DNA of 64,000 nucleotides from JAWKWH01 sp965204295 (GCA_965204295.1 OZ241973.1:2046001-2110000); one strand, 5' to 3'. Shown: positions 43,773 through 55,229, numbered from the stretch's first letter. Notes: generated from the sequence alone by a model not told the origin. Numbers and translations are program-made.

Positions 43773-44977
43773 TGTGTCAATCCTCCATCTTTGTTGACGG
43801 AGTTCTTATACTATGCTCCGGCTGAACGCCACATGAATGGCGGATAAGGGATTGATATAAAAGGGAAAGTTTTTAAAGTCATTGCAAATCGTATTGCCAC
43901 GGTCGCTTCTTCTAGGTCATGTTGACGAACTCCTGACCCAAAGCGGCATTGGCCATGAACACAATCTGTCGCAGGCGCCTGAATGGGTATCGGTCGCCGC
44001 GCTGACCATGACCAGGGCTGCCGGCAAAACCGGCACGACGCAGGCGCATATCGTGATGGTGGTGCTCGTTTCCGCTTGTCCGGAACGGGATACGCGGTCG
44101 CGGCTTTCCAAATGCACGCCGGCATTCGCGATCGATCCCATTGTCGTCTGGACCCTTTGCCAAAGGCGCGGATCCGCTCTTTCGGGGATTTGCCTGCCGT
44201 TTTGCACTCGGAAATGAAAGCGCGCGATTTCACGCCGATGGCGATGCTTCGTTCTGGTCGGTGTCCGTGTACGACCGTCGTACGCGGAACGTCTACAGTT
44301 TCAATGACCGAACCGCCACAGACCGGAAGCTCGATCTTGCAATCGCCATTCCGGCGCAAAATGATGGCTTTGCAGGAGGAACTGGTCGGTTATCGACTCG
44401 CACCAATTCCAAATGTGGAGTCGAAGATGTTGAACCTGGCCGATCTTCGCGTCCGATTCAATTTGTCTCCACACACCAACCTAGCCAAGATCAGAAACGG
44501 ACGGCTGGTCGTGATGTCCAGATTCGGACTTTGGCACGTTCGGACCGATGACAACATGAACTACGTCGGATGCCGCAATATCAGCTATCGGATTTTACTG
44601 GCCTTGAAAGTCCCTGACCCGCCCGAGCAGCCGCATGTTGAGGGATGCAGGCACGACAAGCGGAAATGCGATTCAAGATAGTAGGGCGAGGCGAACTCCA
44701 AATCCGTCAGCTCGAACTTCATGAAAGCGTCTTGGTCGGTCGACAATGGCTCATGCGCAGTAATCGCCATCGTTGCGCTGCCCTCCGCCGGGTCAATCCG
44801 GCTATCGCCTATCATGCCGAAGTGCGCCCAAAAAGAGGCCAGCTCATTGCGAGCCGGCCTCTATCAGCCATGCAGGTATCGGCGGTCACATTATCGCAGC
44901 CAGCGGGGGTAGTAGCGGCAAGCACAAGCATAATTCAGAGCCACCCAAGCACAAGCAAACGCCAGCTTGATTGGAAC
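43773..44977. other. gene-poor region with remnants
   Basis: About 1.2 kb in which I can support no intact gene on either strand. A domain fragment is readable at about 44141-44340. Several overlapping openings elsewhere lack start signals and protein-like composition. The region lies between the PhoPQ-like operon and mbfA and looks like decaying DNA or a deletion scar. Confidence 0.5.
44141..44340 (+). pseudogene. fragment of an envelope-protein C-terminal domain
   Basis: One frame reads 'FRGFACRFALGNESARFHAD', then 'GDASFWSVSVYDRRTRNVYS' and 'FNDRTATDRKLDLAIAIPAQ', a coherent beta-rich stretch. It resembles from memory the C-terminal domain of DUF1254-like envelope proteins of alphaproteobacteria (a W-S-V-x-V-Y-D strand followed by 'NDRTA'). 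There is no start codon or upstream domain in frame, and the downstream frame degenerates. I treat it as a remnant, with an uncertain family name. Confidence 0.35.
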
Positions 44978-45238
44978 TTACGGTATTGGCGAGGGACCAG
45001 CGGCGACAATGGCCTCTATCAGCGATGGTGGTTGGAAATACGAAAGAACTGATATCGGCTCCATGGCGATCCAAGAGCATGGCCACCAAAACAACCATCC
45101 AGGGCCGGCAATCAGCGAATGCGGGCAGAACTTGAAGGTAAACGCGGCAACAGTGGCTGCCGCCCCCGATCCAGCTTGAGCAGCCGGTGTGGTCAGACTG
45201 ACCGCGATCAATGCCGCAAAAAGAATTGTAGGTCTCAT
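44978..45238 (-). CDS. small secreted protein, unknown function
   Basis: 86-residue product with a clear signal peptide 'MRPTILFAALIAVSLTTPAA' (cleavage expected after AQA). The mature 64 residues have two Cys and a Trp-rich hydrophobic stretch ('FCPHSLIAGPGWLFWWPCSW'). No family is recognised. The start is chosen for the signal sequence; the frame is open further upstream. Another small gene of similar style lies at 43584-43772. Isolated, between the gene-poor region and mbfA. Confidence 0.5.
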   Translation of the reverse strand: MRPTILFAALIAVSLTTPAAQAGSGAAATVAAFTFKFCPHSLIAGPGWLFWWPCSWIAMEPISVLSYFQPPSLIEAIVAAGPSPIP

Positions 45239-45563
45239 TTGTGAATCTCCTGTTGTTGTTACCGGTATGACAGTCCGCCGGTATGGAAGCCGGAAAGAAT
45301 CCGTCCTCCGCAAAGTCAAATACCAGCTATGCGGCGCGTTCCGGCAATATATTGAGAATTCGACCCGGTTCGCCGCCGGTCGTCAGCGTGAGACCGGCCC
45401 GGCAGGTCTCTCTCGCGCGGGCCCATCGGGCACCGTCCGGCAAGCGGCAATACGACAAGGCAGACAATGACCGCCATAGCCGGCCGCATCGCGCCGGTGA
45501 CCCCGGCAACGGCGACAAACAGGCGGATACCGAACACAATGGCGATGACGAGCGGCGTCGGTA

Positions 45564-46547
45564 TCAGGCATTCCCGATCAGCATGCCGGCGCCGAAAACA
45601 AGCGCGCCGCCCAGCACGACCTGAAAGATCGCCCGGCTCCATGGCGTTTCCATCCACCGGTTCTGGATCCAGACGATGGCCCACAATTCCACAAAGACAA
45701 TTGCGATCGCCATCGTCGTCGCGGTCCAAAAATCCGAGATCAGATATGGCAGCGCGTGGCCAAGCCCGCCGACCGTGGTCATTATCCCGGTGGCGAGACC
45801 GCGCTTGATCGGCGATCCGCGGCCGGAGATCACTCCATCGTCGGACGCGACTTCGGTAAAGCCCATGGATATCCCCGCGCCAATGGACGCCGCCAGGCCG
45901 ACCAGAAATGTCTGCCAGGTGTCGTGCGTGGCGAAAGCGGCGGCGAATATCGGCGCGAGCGTCGAAACCGAACCGTCCATAAGTCCTGCAAGTCCCGGCT
46001 GCACATAGGTCAGGATAAACCGCCGGCGCTCCGCCTGGTTCTCCTCTTCGCGCGCATTTTCGGTCAGGTGCTTCAGACCGAGCCGCCGGGCCATGGAGAC
46101 ATGAGACTTTTCCGCGGTCGCGAGATGGTTCAACAGCTTGCGTGTCGAGGCGTCCGCGGTGCGTTTCGCGGCTTCGAGATAATAGCGATGCGCCTGCGAT
46201 TCCATCGCCTCGGCCTGATCGCGAACCCTTTCAAGCCCAAGCGGTCGGACAAGCCAGTCGGGTTTACGCTCATAGTAACCCCGCACATGCTCCCGCCGGA
46301 TCAGGGGTATGGTTTCGCCGAACCGTTTTCTGTGCGCCTCGATCAGGTGGTCGCGATGGCTATCCTCCTCCTCGGCCATCTCATCGAAGACCTTGGCCGA
46401 TTGCGGGAACCCGTCGCGAAGCCCGTCGGCATATGCCCGGTATATTCGCGCATCGTCCTCTTCCGATGATATTGCGAGCGCGAGAATTTCCTGTTCGGAA
46501 AGCGACGAAAAGGGACGGCGGTTGAAACCAAAAAAGCGGGTGAACAT
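45564..46547 (-). CDS. mbfA: membrane-bound ferritin / iron exporter MbfA
   Basis: 327-residue fusion of an N-terminal ferritin-like (erythrin) diiron domain and a C-terminal VIT1/CCC1-type iron-transport domain. The ferritin-like part has Glu/His motifs 'AISSEEDDARIYRAYADGL', 'DEMAEEEDSHRDHLIEAH' and 'EAMESQAHRYYLEAAKRTA'. The membrane part has 'PGLAGLMDGSVSTLAPIFAA' and three to five TM helices. In Bradyrhizobium and Agrobacterium MbfA exports iron and protects against iron/peroxide stress, under control of Irr. An Irr-box-like palindrome with promoter elements lies just upstream. The ATG at 46547 is used; a TTG directly before it is in frame. Confidence 0.9.
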   Translation of the reverse strand: MFTRFFGFNRRPFSSLSEQEILALAISSEEDDARIYRAYADGLRDGFPQSAKVFDEMAEEEDSHRDHLIEAHRKRFGETIPLIRREHVRGYYERKPDWLVRPLGLERVRDQAEAMESQAHRYYLEAAKRTADASTRKLLNHLATAEKSHVSMARRLGLKHLTENAREEENQAERRRFILTYVQPGLAGLMDGSVSTLAPIFAAAFATHDTWQTFLVGLAASIGAGISMGFTEVASDDGVISGRGSPIKRGLATGIMTTVGGLGHALPYLISDFWTATTMAIAIVFVELWAIVWIQNRWMETPWSRAIFQVVLGGALVFGAGMLIGNA

Positions 46548-46564
46548 CAAGCGAGAAATCCAGA

Positions 46565-46606
46565 TTGGAATTATTCCAAACTATGTCCGCCGACAACGAT
46601 CGTCAA
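46565..46606 (-). promoter_or_regulatory. mbfA promoter with iron-control-element-like palindrome
   Basis: TTGGAATTATTCCAA (46565-46579) is a perfect 15-base palindrome whose GAAnnnTTC core matches the rhizobial Irr box (TTAGAAnnnTTCTAA) except for one base in each half. On the minus strand TTGACG (46606-46601) and TAGTTT (46583-46578) form a -35/-10 pair with 17-base spacing. The palindrome covers the expected transcription start, a position suited to repression. Confidence 0.65.
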
Positions 46607-46739
46607 CGCGCCGTGAAGACGTTTCCGGCGATCGCCGGAACTCCGATTGAGAATCACGGCGCTTCACAATCGGGCAAGAAACATCCGGGACCGGAGCAAG
46701 CCTCTTCACGCGACCGTCGAATGAAGCCATATTCGCCTC

Positions 46740-47633
46740 ATGAGCGAGCGGGCGGAGACATTTCTAGATAGGACAGGGCGGTTTCTGGCGGGCCGGCTGG
46801 AAGCGGAATCGTCCGGCTACGAGCCATATACGCCATCGGATCCCGAGACACTGCACCGATCCCTGGCGCCGGGCGATGTGTTGCTGGTGGAAGGAAACCA
46901 AAAGATTTCGGCTGTCATCAAATATCTGACCCAATCTACCTGGAGCCATTCCGCGCTTTACATCGGCGACGTCCTGCCGAAACCGAAGGATGGCACGAAA
47001 CGGCCGCGGCTGATTGAGGTGAATCTCGGCGAGGGTTGCGTCGCCGTTCCGCTCTCCAAGTACAAGACATACAACACACGGATTTGCCGGGCGCATGGAT
47101 TGACGCCCGGCGACCGCGAGAAGGTCGTCGAGTTCATGGTCGCCCAGATCGGCCTCAGTTACGATCTGAAGAACATCATCGACATGCTGCGGTATTTTTT
47201 CCCGACGCTGCCCGTGCCGGTGCGCTGGCGCAGGCGCATGCTTGCGTTCGGGTCCGGCGATCCGACGCGCGCGATATGTTCATCGCTGATCGCGCAGGCG
47301 TTTCAGGCGGTTCGCTATCCGATTCTTCCCGAAGTGACGCTCGCGCCCGGACGCACCCACGCCGCGTCGCGATATTCGCGCGGCGAAATTCTCCATATCC
47401 GCCACCATTCGTTGTTCACACCGCGGGATTTCGACTTGTCCCCCTATTTCCAGATCGTCAAACCAACCCTGGAATTCGGATTTGATTACAAGGCGTTGAC
47501 GTGGGCTGACCAAAAGGCGGATGAGAAAAAACTTCCGGCCCCTGAAGACGGTCAAATACATGAAACGCCGGACGGACCTTCCTCAGGCAAGCGGGAAGAA
47601 CGCCGAACGCATCCGGTTGTCGCAGTCTGTTGA
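46740..47633 (+). CDS. YiiX/YebB-like NlpC/P60-type cysteine hydrolase
   Basis: 297-residue protein of the permuted NlpC/P60 papain-like fold (YiiX family). Motifs are 'LAPGDVLLVEG', the His in 'STWSHSALYIGD', 'LIEVNLGEGCVAVPLSKYK', and the Cys in 'RAICSSLIAQAFQAV'. The permuted order (His before Cys) fits YiiX-like enzymes, which are thought to hydrolyse amides or peptides in the envelope, but the substrate is unknown. No signal peptide is evident. The C-terminal ~40 residues are polar and low-complexity. Divergent from mbfA. Confidence 0.8.
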   Translation: MSERAETFLDRTGRFLAGRLEAESSGYEPYTPSDPETLHRSLAPGDVLLVEGNQKISAVIKYLTQSTWSHSALYIGDVLPKPKDGTKRPRLIEVNLGEGCVAVPLSKYKTYNTRICRAHGLTPGDREKVVEFMVAQIGLSYDLKNIIDMLRYFFPTLPVPVRWRRRMLAFGSGDPTRAICSSLIAQAFQAVRYPILPEVTLAPGRTHAASRYSRGEILHIRHHSLFTPRDFDLSPYFQIVKPTLEFGFDYKALTWADQKADEKKLPAPEDGQIHETPDGPSSGKREERRTHPVVAVC

Positions 47634-47765
47634 ACCCGTCCCGCAATAGTGGCGCGCGCCGCGTAATCGTGCGGGTCGCTTTGTCAACGGCTACGGTGTA
47701 TGGAACGCCACTCCAAGCTGTTGCTATCCCGGCGGGCATCGTGCAACGCCGGCTGCCGATGCGTT

Positions 47766-48761
47766 TCAGTACCGGCGGTGAATCCTCTTGTTGCTGACAA
47801 TTTGCCGCCGCTTTTGCCGTTCGCGCACGAACACGAACAATCCCGCGCCGGCGATCAGCACAATGCCCAATGCGGTTGAGACTCCGGGCAATTCTCCCCA
47901 GATGACAAATCCCCACATGACGGCAAGCGGTAATCCGGCATATTCGAACGGCGCGACGGTGGCGGCGTCGGCCATGCGGTAAGCCTGAGACAACGCATAG
48001 CCTATGATCGCTGAGATGACGCCCAGCGCGAGAAACAGATACAGGTCGGCGCCTTGTGGCCAGACCCACGCCCTGAGCAGGAACCGGACGCTCGAATTAT
48101 CGGACCCGATCGCAAACCGGCCGTCGCCTGCGAGCACGAAAAAACCGAGCGACACCAGGATAAGCATGGCCTGAATGTATGCCGCCATTGCCGACGCCTT
48201 GCTGGAAACGCCGAGTTTTCGCGTCATTATCTGATTCATGGCGTAGGCGAGCGCCGACAGGACCGGCAACAGCAATATGATTATGTCAGCGTGGCGGGAA
48301 TCGCTCTCCGCCCATGGTTGCGCCATCACCACCACGCCGGCGAAGCCGACCGCAACGGCTCCCAGCCGCAGCGGTCCGACTTTTTCGCCCAGAAAAGGAA
48401 TGGACAGCATTGTTATCAGCAATGGCGCGACAAAGAACAGTGCGGTGGCATCGGCCAGCGGCACCACGGCCAGTGCGGTGAAAAAGGTCAGGTTGGATAT
48501 TACGATCAGAATTCCGCGCAACGCATGAAGCCCGGGTGTTTTTGTGCGCAGGATCGACCAGCCGCCCTCGAATTGCACCAGAATCAGCGAAAAAACGATC
48601 CCGATCGATGACCTGAACAACACCATCTGGTGCAGCGGATATTCTCCGGACAATTGTTTGATCAGCATGTCGTTGATCGAGATCGCGGTCATCCCGACAA
48701 GGATGAATGCGATGCCGGCGGCGGGCCGGTTGGAGGGTATTGCCAATGCAGATTGACTCAT
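47766..48761 (-). CDS. DMT-family (EamA) transporter
   Basis: About 331-residue inner-membrane protein with ten hydrophobic helices in two EamA repeats. Landmarks are 'GIAFILVGMTAISINDMLIK', 'FFVAPLLITMLSIPFLGEKV' ending the first repeat, and 'APFEYAGLPLAVMWGFVIWG' then 'ELPGVSTALGIVLIAGAGLF' in the second. The C-terminus is basic. These transporters export amino acids or metabolites; the substrate cannot be told from sequence. I chose the start at 'MSQSALAIP'; the frame is open 41 codons upstream. Divergent from dnaG. Confidence 0.85.
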   Translation of the reverse strand: MSQSALAIPSNRPAAGIAFILVGMTAISINDMLIKQLSGEYPLHQMVLFRSSIGIVFSLILVQFEGGWSILRTKTPGLHALRGILIVISNLTFFTALAVVPLADATALFFVAPLLITMLSIPFLGEKVGPLRLGAVAVGFAGVVVMAQPWAESDSRHADIIILLLPVLSALAYAMNQIMTRKLGVSSKASAMAAYIQAMLILVSLGFFVLAGDGRFAIGSDNSSVRFLLRAWVWPQGADLYLFLALGVISAIIGYALSQAYRMADAATVAPFEYAGLPLAVMWGFVIWGELPGVSTALGIVLIAGAGLFVFVRERQKRRQIVSNKRIHRRY

Positions 48762-48953
48762 GACAGCCCGCATATCACGGGCTTGCCCGGCGAGCCATTC
48801 CAATTCGATCAGGCGAGTTTCGAGTAGGGTGGGAGAGATGGCGAGGGTGGACCGGCGTATCACGAGCCTGTGAATCGCGGGCATGATCCAACTGAACCCA
48901 TCGCCATCGGTTCCGGTCTGACCTAAATGGAAGACACCGGTTCAGAGGCGGCG

Positions 48954-50873
48954 ATGCGCTATTCCCAGAATGTTCTCGACGAGATACGCGACCGCGTACC
49001 GATTTCAACGGTTATTGGGCCCCGTGTCGCCTGGGACAGGCGAAAGACCAACACATCGCGCGGCGACTGGTGGGCCTGCTGTCCGTTTCACGGCGAGAAT
49101 ACACCGAGTTTCCACTGCGAGGATCACAAAGGCCGCTACCATTGCTTTGGCTGCGGAGTTTCGGGCGACCATTTCCGCTTTCTGACCGAACTTGACGGTT
49201 TGTCCTTTCCGGAGGCCGTGGAGTGTATCGCCGACATGGCGGGCGTCGCACTGCCCGAGCCCGATCCGGAAGCCGAGGCGCGTGAGCAAAAGCGCGCCAC
49301 GCTCTACGACGTCATGGAGATGGCGACCGGTTTCTTTGAAGGCAAACTGCAAGGCGCTGACGGTGCAAAGGCGCGGGCGTACCTGCGCGAGCGCGGCCTC
49401 ACGTCGGCCACGCAGGCCGGCTTTCGTATCGGCTATGCGCCGGATAGCCGTAATGCGCTCAAGGAATTTCTCGCGGACAAAAGTGTCGAGAAGGAGAAAA
49501 TCGAAGCCTGTGGATTGGTGGTCTTCGGCCCCGACATCGCGGTGTCTTATGACCGCTTTCGTGACCGCATCATATTTCCGATCACCGATCCGCGCGGCCG
49601 GGTGATCGCGTTCGGCGGGCGGGCCCTTTCGCCTGACACGCCGGCCAAATATCTGAATTCGCCGGAGACCGAACTCTTCCACAAGGGTGATGTGCTCTAC
49701 AATTTCGGCCCGGCGAGGCAGGCGGCGCGCAAGGCGGGCACGCTGATCGCGGTGGAAGGCTACATGGATGTCATCGCGCTCGCCCAGGCGGGATTTGACA
49801 ACGCCGTGGCGCCGTTGGGCACCGCCCTGACCGAACGCCAGATTGAGCTTTTGTGGCGGGTGGCGCGGGAGCCTGTTCTGTGTTTCGACGGCGATCGGGC
49901 CGGATTGAAGGCGGCGTGGCGGGCGGCGGATCTGGCGCTGCCGCTGATCGGCCCCGGCCGCTCGGCGCGATTTGCATTGCTGCCGGAAGGATTAGACCCG
50001 GACGATCTCGTCCTGCGGTCCGGGCCGGACGCCTTTGCCGGGGTCGTCAAGGAAGCGCATCCGCTGGCCGATCTCCTGTGGATGCGGGAAACCGGTTCAG
50101 GCGTGTTCGACACACCGGAACGGCGCGCCGAGCTTGAAAAAAGACTGCATGATCTTGTGTTCCGCATCAAGGACGAGTCGGTTCGACGGCACTATCGGCA
50201 GAATATCCGCGAAAGAATTCAGTCCTATTTCGGTTCCCGGCTGACGGGCAAAGGACATGCGCCATCAAAATCCCGGTCAACGGGAACGTATGGCGGTCCG
50301 CTGGCGAAAGGCAGGCTTGCCGTTTCCGACAGTCTGGCGCGCTCGGCTCTGGTGAAAAATTCAGAGGGCGTCATGCCGGCGAGGGAAGCGGCGATGCTCG
50401 TGGCTCTCGTGCATCATCCCGAACTGATTGACGAATATTTCGATCGGATTGAATCTTTCGAGGCGAGGCATCCGGAACTACAGCGCTTGCACGGTGCGCT
50501 GCTGGATGCCGTGGCTCACGACGAGGCTGGTGAATCCGGCCTGATCGTCTCCGTCATCAAGCGACACGGCGTCGCCGAAAGCTGGCAGAGAGCGCTTGAT
50601 CTCGTTCGCCGCACGCGCACTTGGCCGGTTTTGGCGGATGCCGCACTGGACGATGCGCGTGACGCCTTTGCACAGGCGCTGCACTTGCACCGCGCCTCCG
50701 GGGCGCTACATAGGGAACTCAAGGTTGCCGAGGCCGCGCTTGCAAACGAGTCCACGGAGGAAAATTACCGCCACCTGTTGGATATCCAGTCCCAGTTCAG
50801 GGATGCGCAAGCCACGCAAGCCCTTATTGAGGGATTTGGCGCCTCGTCCAGACGCGCCGGGCGTAGCGTTTGA
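48954..50873 (+). CDS. dnaG: DNA primase
   Basis: 639-residue replicative primase. The N-terminal zinc finger has CHC2 motifs ('CCPFHGENTPSFHC' and 'YHCFGCGVSGDHF'). The catalytic TOPRIM core has 'LIAVEGYMDVIALAQAG', 'APLGTALTERQIELLWR' and the metal-binding 'LCFDGDRAGLKAAWRAAD'. The C-terminal region, which binds DnaB, is helical. The start at 'MRYSQNVLDEIRDR' is chosen for the preceding AGAGG; a start nine codons upstream is possible. dnaG followed by rpoD 335 bases later is the classic macromolecular-synthesis arrangement. Confidence 0.95.
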   Translation: MRYSQNVLDEIRDRVPISTVIGPRVAWDRRKTNTSRGDWWACCPFHGENTPSFHCEDHKGRYHCFGCGVSGDHFRFLTELDGLSFPEAVECIADMAGVALPEPDPEAEAREQKRATLYDVMEMATGFFEGKLQGADGAKARAYLRERGLTSATQAGFRIGYAPDSRNALKEFLADKSVEKEKIEACGLVVFGPDIAVSYDRFRDRIIFPITDPRGRVIAFGGRALSPDTPAKYLNSPETELFHKGDVLYNFGPARQAARKAGTLIAVEGYMDVIALAQAGFDNAVAPLGTALTERQIELLWRVAREPVLCFDGDRAGLKAAWRAADLALPLIGPGRSARFALLPEGLDPDDLVLRSGPDAFAGVVKEAHPLADLLWMRETGSGVFDTPERRAELEKRLHDLVFRIKDESVRRHYRQNIRERIQSYFGSRLTGKGHAPSKSRSTGTYGGPLAKGRLAVSDSLARSALVKNSEGVMPAREAAMLVALVHHPELIDEYFDRIESFEARHPELQRLHGALLDAVAHDEAGESGLIVSVIKRHGVAESWQRALDLVRRTRTWPVLADAALDDARDAFAQALHLHRASGALHRELKVAEAALANESTEENYRHLLDIQSQFRDAQATQALIEGFGASSRRAGRSV

Positions 50874-51208
50874 CGCGCGTGTCGGCGCGAAGATTCGCTT
50901 TTTTGCGCGAATCAGGGCAATGGCGGCTTGACCTTGATGAAAAATAGCGGAATCAGAGGGGATTATTCCGTTTCTGAGGAAGATTGACGTCCGGATGCCG
51001 GTGAATGCCGTCATCCGGCGGGGTGATTGGCGAAAAAATGAACGATCTCAATGGGGTTAAGCGGGAATTGACGACCATATCCGTAAATCCTCAAGGCTGA
51101 TCGATCAATCGCATCCGGCCCGCCAGCGGGCTGGCGATATTCGGCGAATTTTGACCGAATCGGCGAGCGCCTTCCAAAAGATGCGCACTGTCTGGAGAAC
51201 CGACAAGC
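50874..51208. other. dnaG-rpoD intergenic region
   Basis: 335 bases without a gene. Two inverted repeats are visible: GATTCGC (50892-50898) with GCGAATC (50907-50913), whose loop contains six T, and CCGGATG (50991-50997) with CATCCGG (51012-51018). These may be the dnaG terminator and a structure in the rpoD leader. An independent rpoD promoter is expected here, but I could not pin it down. Confidence 0.45.
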
Positions 51209-53233
<2,025 letters not shown>

Positions 53234-53238
53234 GCCGG

Positions 53239-53562
53239 CTACCGCGCCGCGTGATCCTTGCAGAACGGCGTAAAAGGCAGCAGGTCCAGCCGTTCTTCGG
53301 AAACCGGTTTGCCGCAGGTGACGCAATCGCCGTAGGTGCTGGCCTTGATGCGGGCCAGCGCCGCGTCGATCGCGCGTATTTCCTCCTGTCCGGCAAGGCC
53401 GAGATCCTCCATGACTTCGTCATTCTCCGACTCTTGCGCGGCCTCTTCCCAATCGGGATTGGGCGCATCGTCGAGATGATCCTCGATACGCTCCAGCCGC
53501 GCGATCAGATATTGCCGCCGTTGCTCCAGTTCGGCGCGGCGCTCCTCCACGGTTCTGGTCAT
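53239..53562 (-). CDS. TraR/DksA-family zinc-finger protein
   Basis: 107-residue DksA/TraR-type protein. The N-terminal coiled coil ('EERRAELEQRRQYLIARLER') carries acidic residues near the tip ('DHLDDAPNPDWEE', 'AQESENDEVMEDLG'). The C-terminal zinc finger has 'YGDCVTCGKPVSEERLDLLP' and ends 'FTPFCKDHAAR', so the fourth ligand position is His (CxxC/CxxH) instead of the usual Cys. DksA-like factors bind RNA polymerase through the secondary channel and tune transcription, often with ppGpp. Convergent with rpoD. Confidence 0.85.
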   Translation of the reverse strand: MTRTVEERRAELEQRRQYLIARLERIEDHLDDAPNPDWEEAAQESENDEVMEDLGLAGQEEIRAIDAALARIKASTYGDCVTCGKPVSEERLDLLPFTPFCKDHAAR

Positions 53563-53735
53563 CGAAGGTCTCCCGATATTCCATGCGGCCCCATCCGGGC
53601 AATGTGGGCGACGGGTTGCGCCAGGTCAAGTGCGGTTGATCCGCCCCGGCCGTTGCCATGAAAAGCGCCGGAAGATAGGCTGACCGGGGCGTCGGCCGGA
53701 CTGGCGCCATGCTGTGGATGGAGCGGGGGAGGCAT

Positions 53736-54026
53736 ATGTCCTTGTTCAAACGCCTGTTTGGCGGAAGCGATGAAAACGGCGGAGACGCCGCCGCCGGGGC
53801 GATTCTCGAAACAGAGCACGAGGGTTACTCCATTCGGGCGACGCCGCGGAAGGAAGGCGCGCGGTTCAGATTGCGCGCGGTGATTTCAAAAGAAGTCGGC
53901 GGCCTCCCGAAAGAACACATTCTCATTCGCGCCGACCTGTTTTCCACAGCCGATGAGGCCGCCCGGGCCGCGGTGCGAAAAGCGCGCCAGGTCATCGGGG
54001 AACAGGGCGACGGGATGTTCGATTGA
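53736..54026 (+). CDS. HlyU-family protein
   Basis: 96-residue protein of the HlyU family. 'MSLFKRLFGG' is the typical short N-terminus, followed by a beta-rich core 'LETEHEGYSIRATPRKEGAR', 'FRLRAVISKEVGG' and 'EHILIRADLFSTADEAARAA', and a C-terminal helix ending 'IGEQGDGMF'. In Vibrio a different protein also named HlyU regulates hemolysin; the DNA-binding role of this short family is not established. ATG chosen at 53736; the frame opens nine codons earlier. A GC hairpin follows the stop. Confidence 0.85.
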   Translation: MSLFKRLFGGSDENGGDAAAGAILETEHEGYSIRATPRKEGARFRLRAVISKEVGGLPKEHILIRADLFSTADEAARAAVRKARQVIGEQGDGMFD

Positions 54027-54033
54027 CGGTTTC

Positions 54034-54059
54034 GACCGGCCGGCGGGCCGGTCTGCTTT
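54034..54059 (+). terminator. GC-rich terminator-like hairpin after HlyU-like gene
   Basis: A perfect 8-base inverted repeat (GACCGGCC at 54034-54041, GGCCGGTC at 54046-54053) with a 4-base loop is followed by TGCTTT. It lies 7 bases after the stop codon. The T tract is weak. The next ~260 bases (to 54323) contain nothing I can assign. Confidence 0.55.
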
Positions 54060-54323
54060 GACGCGAATTTCATCGGTCGGCCATGTGGCGGAGGCGGCGA
54101 AGTGCTCGCGACCACTGGGCAATCGCCCTCATCATGCCTCCCCATCCCCGAAGCATGCCAAAACTTCCGCGAAGACAGAAAAACCACCATCGCCGCCGTC
54201 ACAGAAGCCTTTCTTTGAATGACCCTCCCACACCCGCCGGGGCGTGAAAGACCGGAACCTGTCAATCCCGTTCAATTCCTCCCGGAAGGAACGGTATGAA
54301 CGGATACGAACAGGCGCACGGTT

Positions 54324-55229
54324 TCAGCCGCAATCGACGGGCCGATCGAACACCGATAGATCGACCAGTTTTCCCGCCAAGGCGAAATCGCCATAGTCCA
54401 TCAGGATCGACCGCATTATGCCGTTCGGGTAGAGCTTGAACGACATCCGGTAGACCGGAAGTTGCTCGCCGCCATTCGCCGCCTGCCCGAAATACGCAAT
54501 GGAGATCGGCCAGAATCGCTCCCCGCCAAGTTTTCCGAGCGCCGCGATCTCCGGGTCTCCGGGTTGGCCGGCGCCCCGCTTTCCGACAATTATCGTTGTC
54601 GTCATGACTTGGTCGGCATTGTCGGAACCGTCGAAAACAGTGGTTTCATAAAATTTCTCGCCGCGGGACGCCCGTTCCAGCAGGTCGGACAGATGCCGTA
54701 CCGGAAACCGGGTTTCTTCAAGCTCGATGCTCGCCTCATCGGGCCTGGTCAGCCGAACGCTTGTCCCGCCGCGCTCGAGAGTGGCGGCGCCGCGCACCTC
54801 CCGGTCAAGTCTTTCATCGACGTAGGTTCTGGTCGCGAATGAAAACGTCGTACCCGCGGCGTCCTCATGGGTGGCGGTCCGCTGGTCGGTGATCCTGGAC
54901 GAGCCATCGGCGTCGATCCGGGCCACGAACCGGAAACCGACGGTATAGCCTTCGCACGGAGAGCCGTCGAACTCGTAAACCATGCGGCCCTCCACCCCGG
55001 TAACGCCGGACCTGCCGGACGCCTGCCCAAGCGCGATGTCGTAGACGGCCCGATGCGGCGCAAGCGGACCGGCGGCGAGCGCAGGAACGCCCGCGGCCAT
55101 CGAAAGGGCGGTGAAAACGGATATGCCGATGCGCGTCAAACTGGCGATAACTCCGTGAAAGCCGGGGCGAGGCGATGTCCGCCGCAACATAATGCAAAAA
55201 AGGTGGCGGAAGATCGACATTGCGGTCAC
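54324..55229 (-). CDS. eipB: cell envelope integrity protein EipB-like
   Basis: 301-residue periplasmic protein of the DUF1849/EipB family. A signal peptide lies at about residues 28-53 (ending 'VPALAAG'). The mature start 'PLAPHRAVYDIALGQASGRS' and 'GRMVYEFDGSPCEGYTVGFR' are family features. The beta-spiral domain continues to 'SFKLYPNGIMRSILMDYGDF' and ends 'DRPVDCG'. The internal Cys and the penultimate Cys form the conserved disulfide in Brucella EipB, which is needed for envelope integrity. The gene is divergent from the RidA-like gene. Start may be a downstream Met. Confidence 0.9.
   Translation of the reverse strand: MTAMSIFRHLFCIMLRRTSPRPGFHGVIASLTRIGISVFTALSMAAGVPALAAGPLAPHRAVYDIALGQASGRSGVTGVEGRMVYEFDGSPCEGYTVGFRFVARIDADGSSRITDQRTATHEDAAGTTFSFATRTYVDERLDREVRGAATLERGGTSVRLTRPDEASIELEETRFPVRHLSDLLERASRGEKFYETTVFDGSDNADQVMTTTIIVGKRGAGQPGDPEIAALGKLGGERFWPISIAYFGQAANGGEQLPVYRMSFKLYPNGIMRSILMDYGDFALAGKLVDLSVFDRPVDCG

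Noticed and set aside
50892..50913. dnaG intrinsic terminator
   Set aside because: The 7-base stem has its T run in the loop and not after the stem, so I did not call it a terminator.
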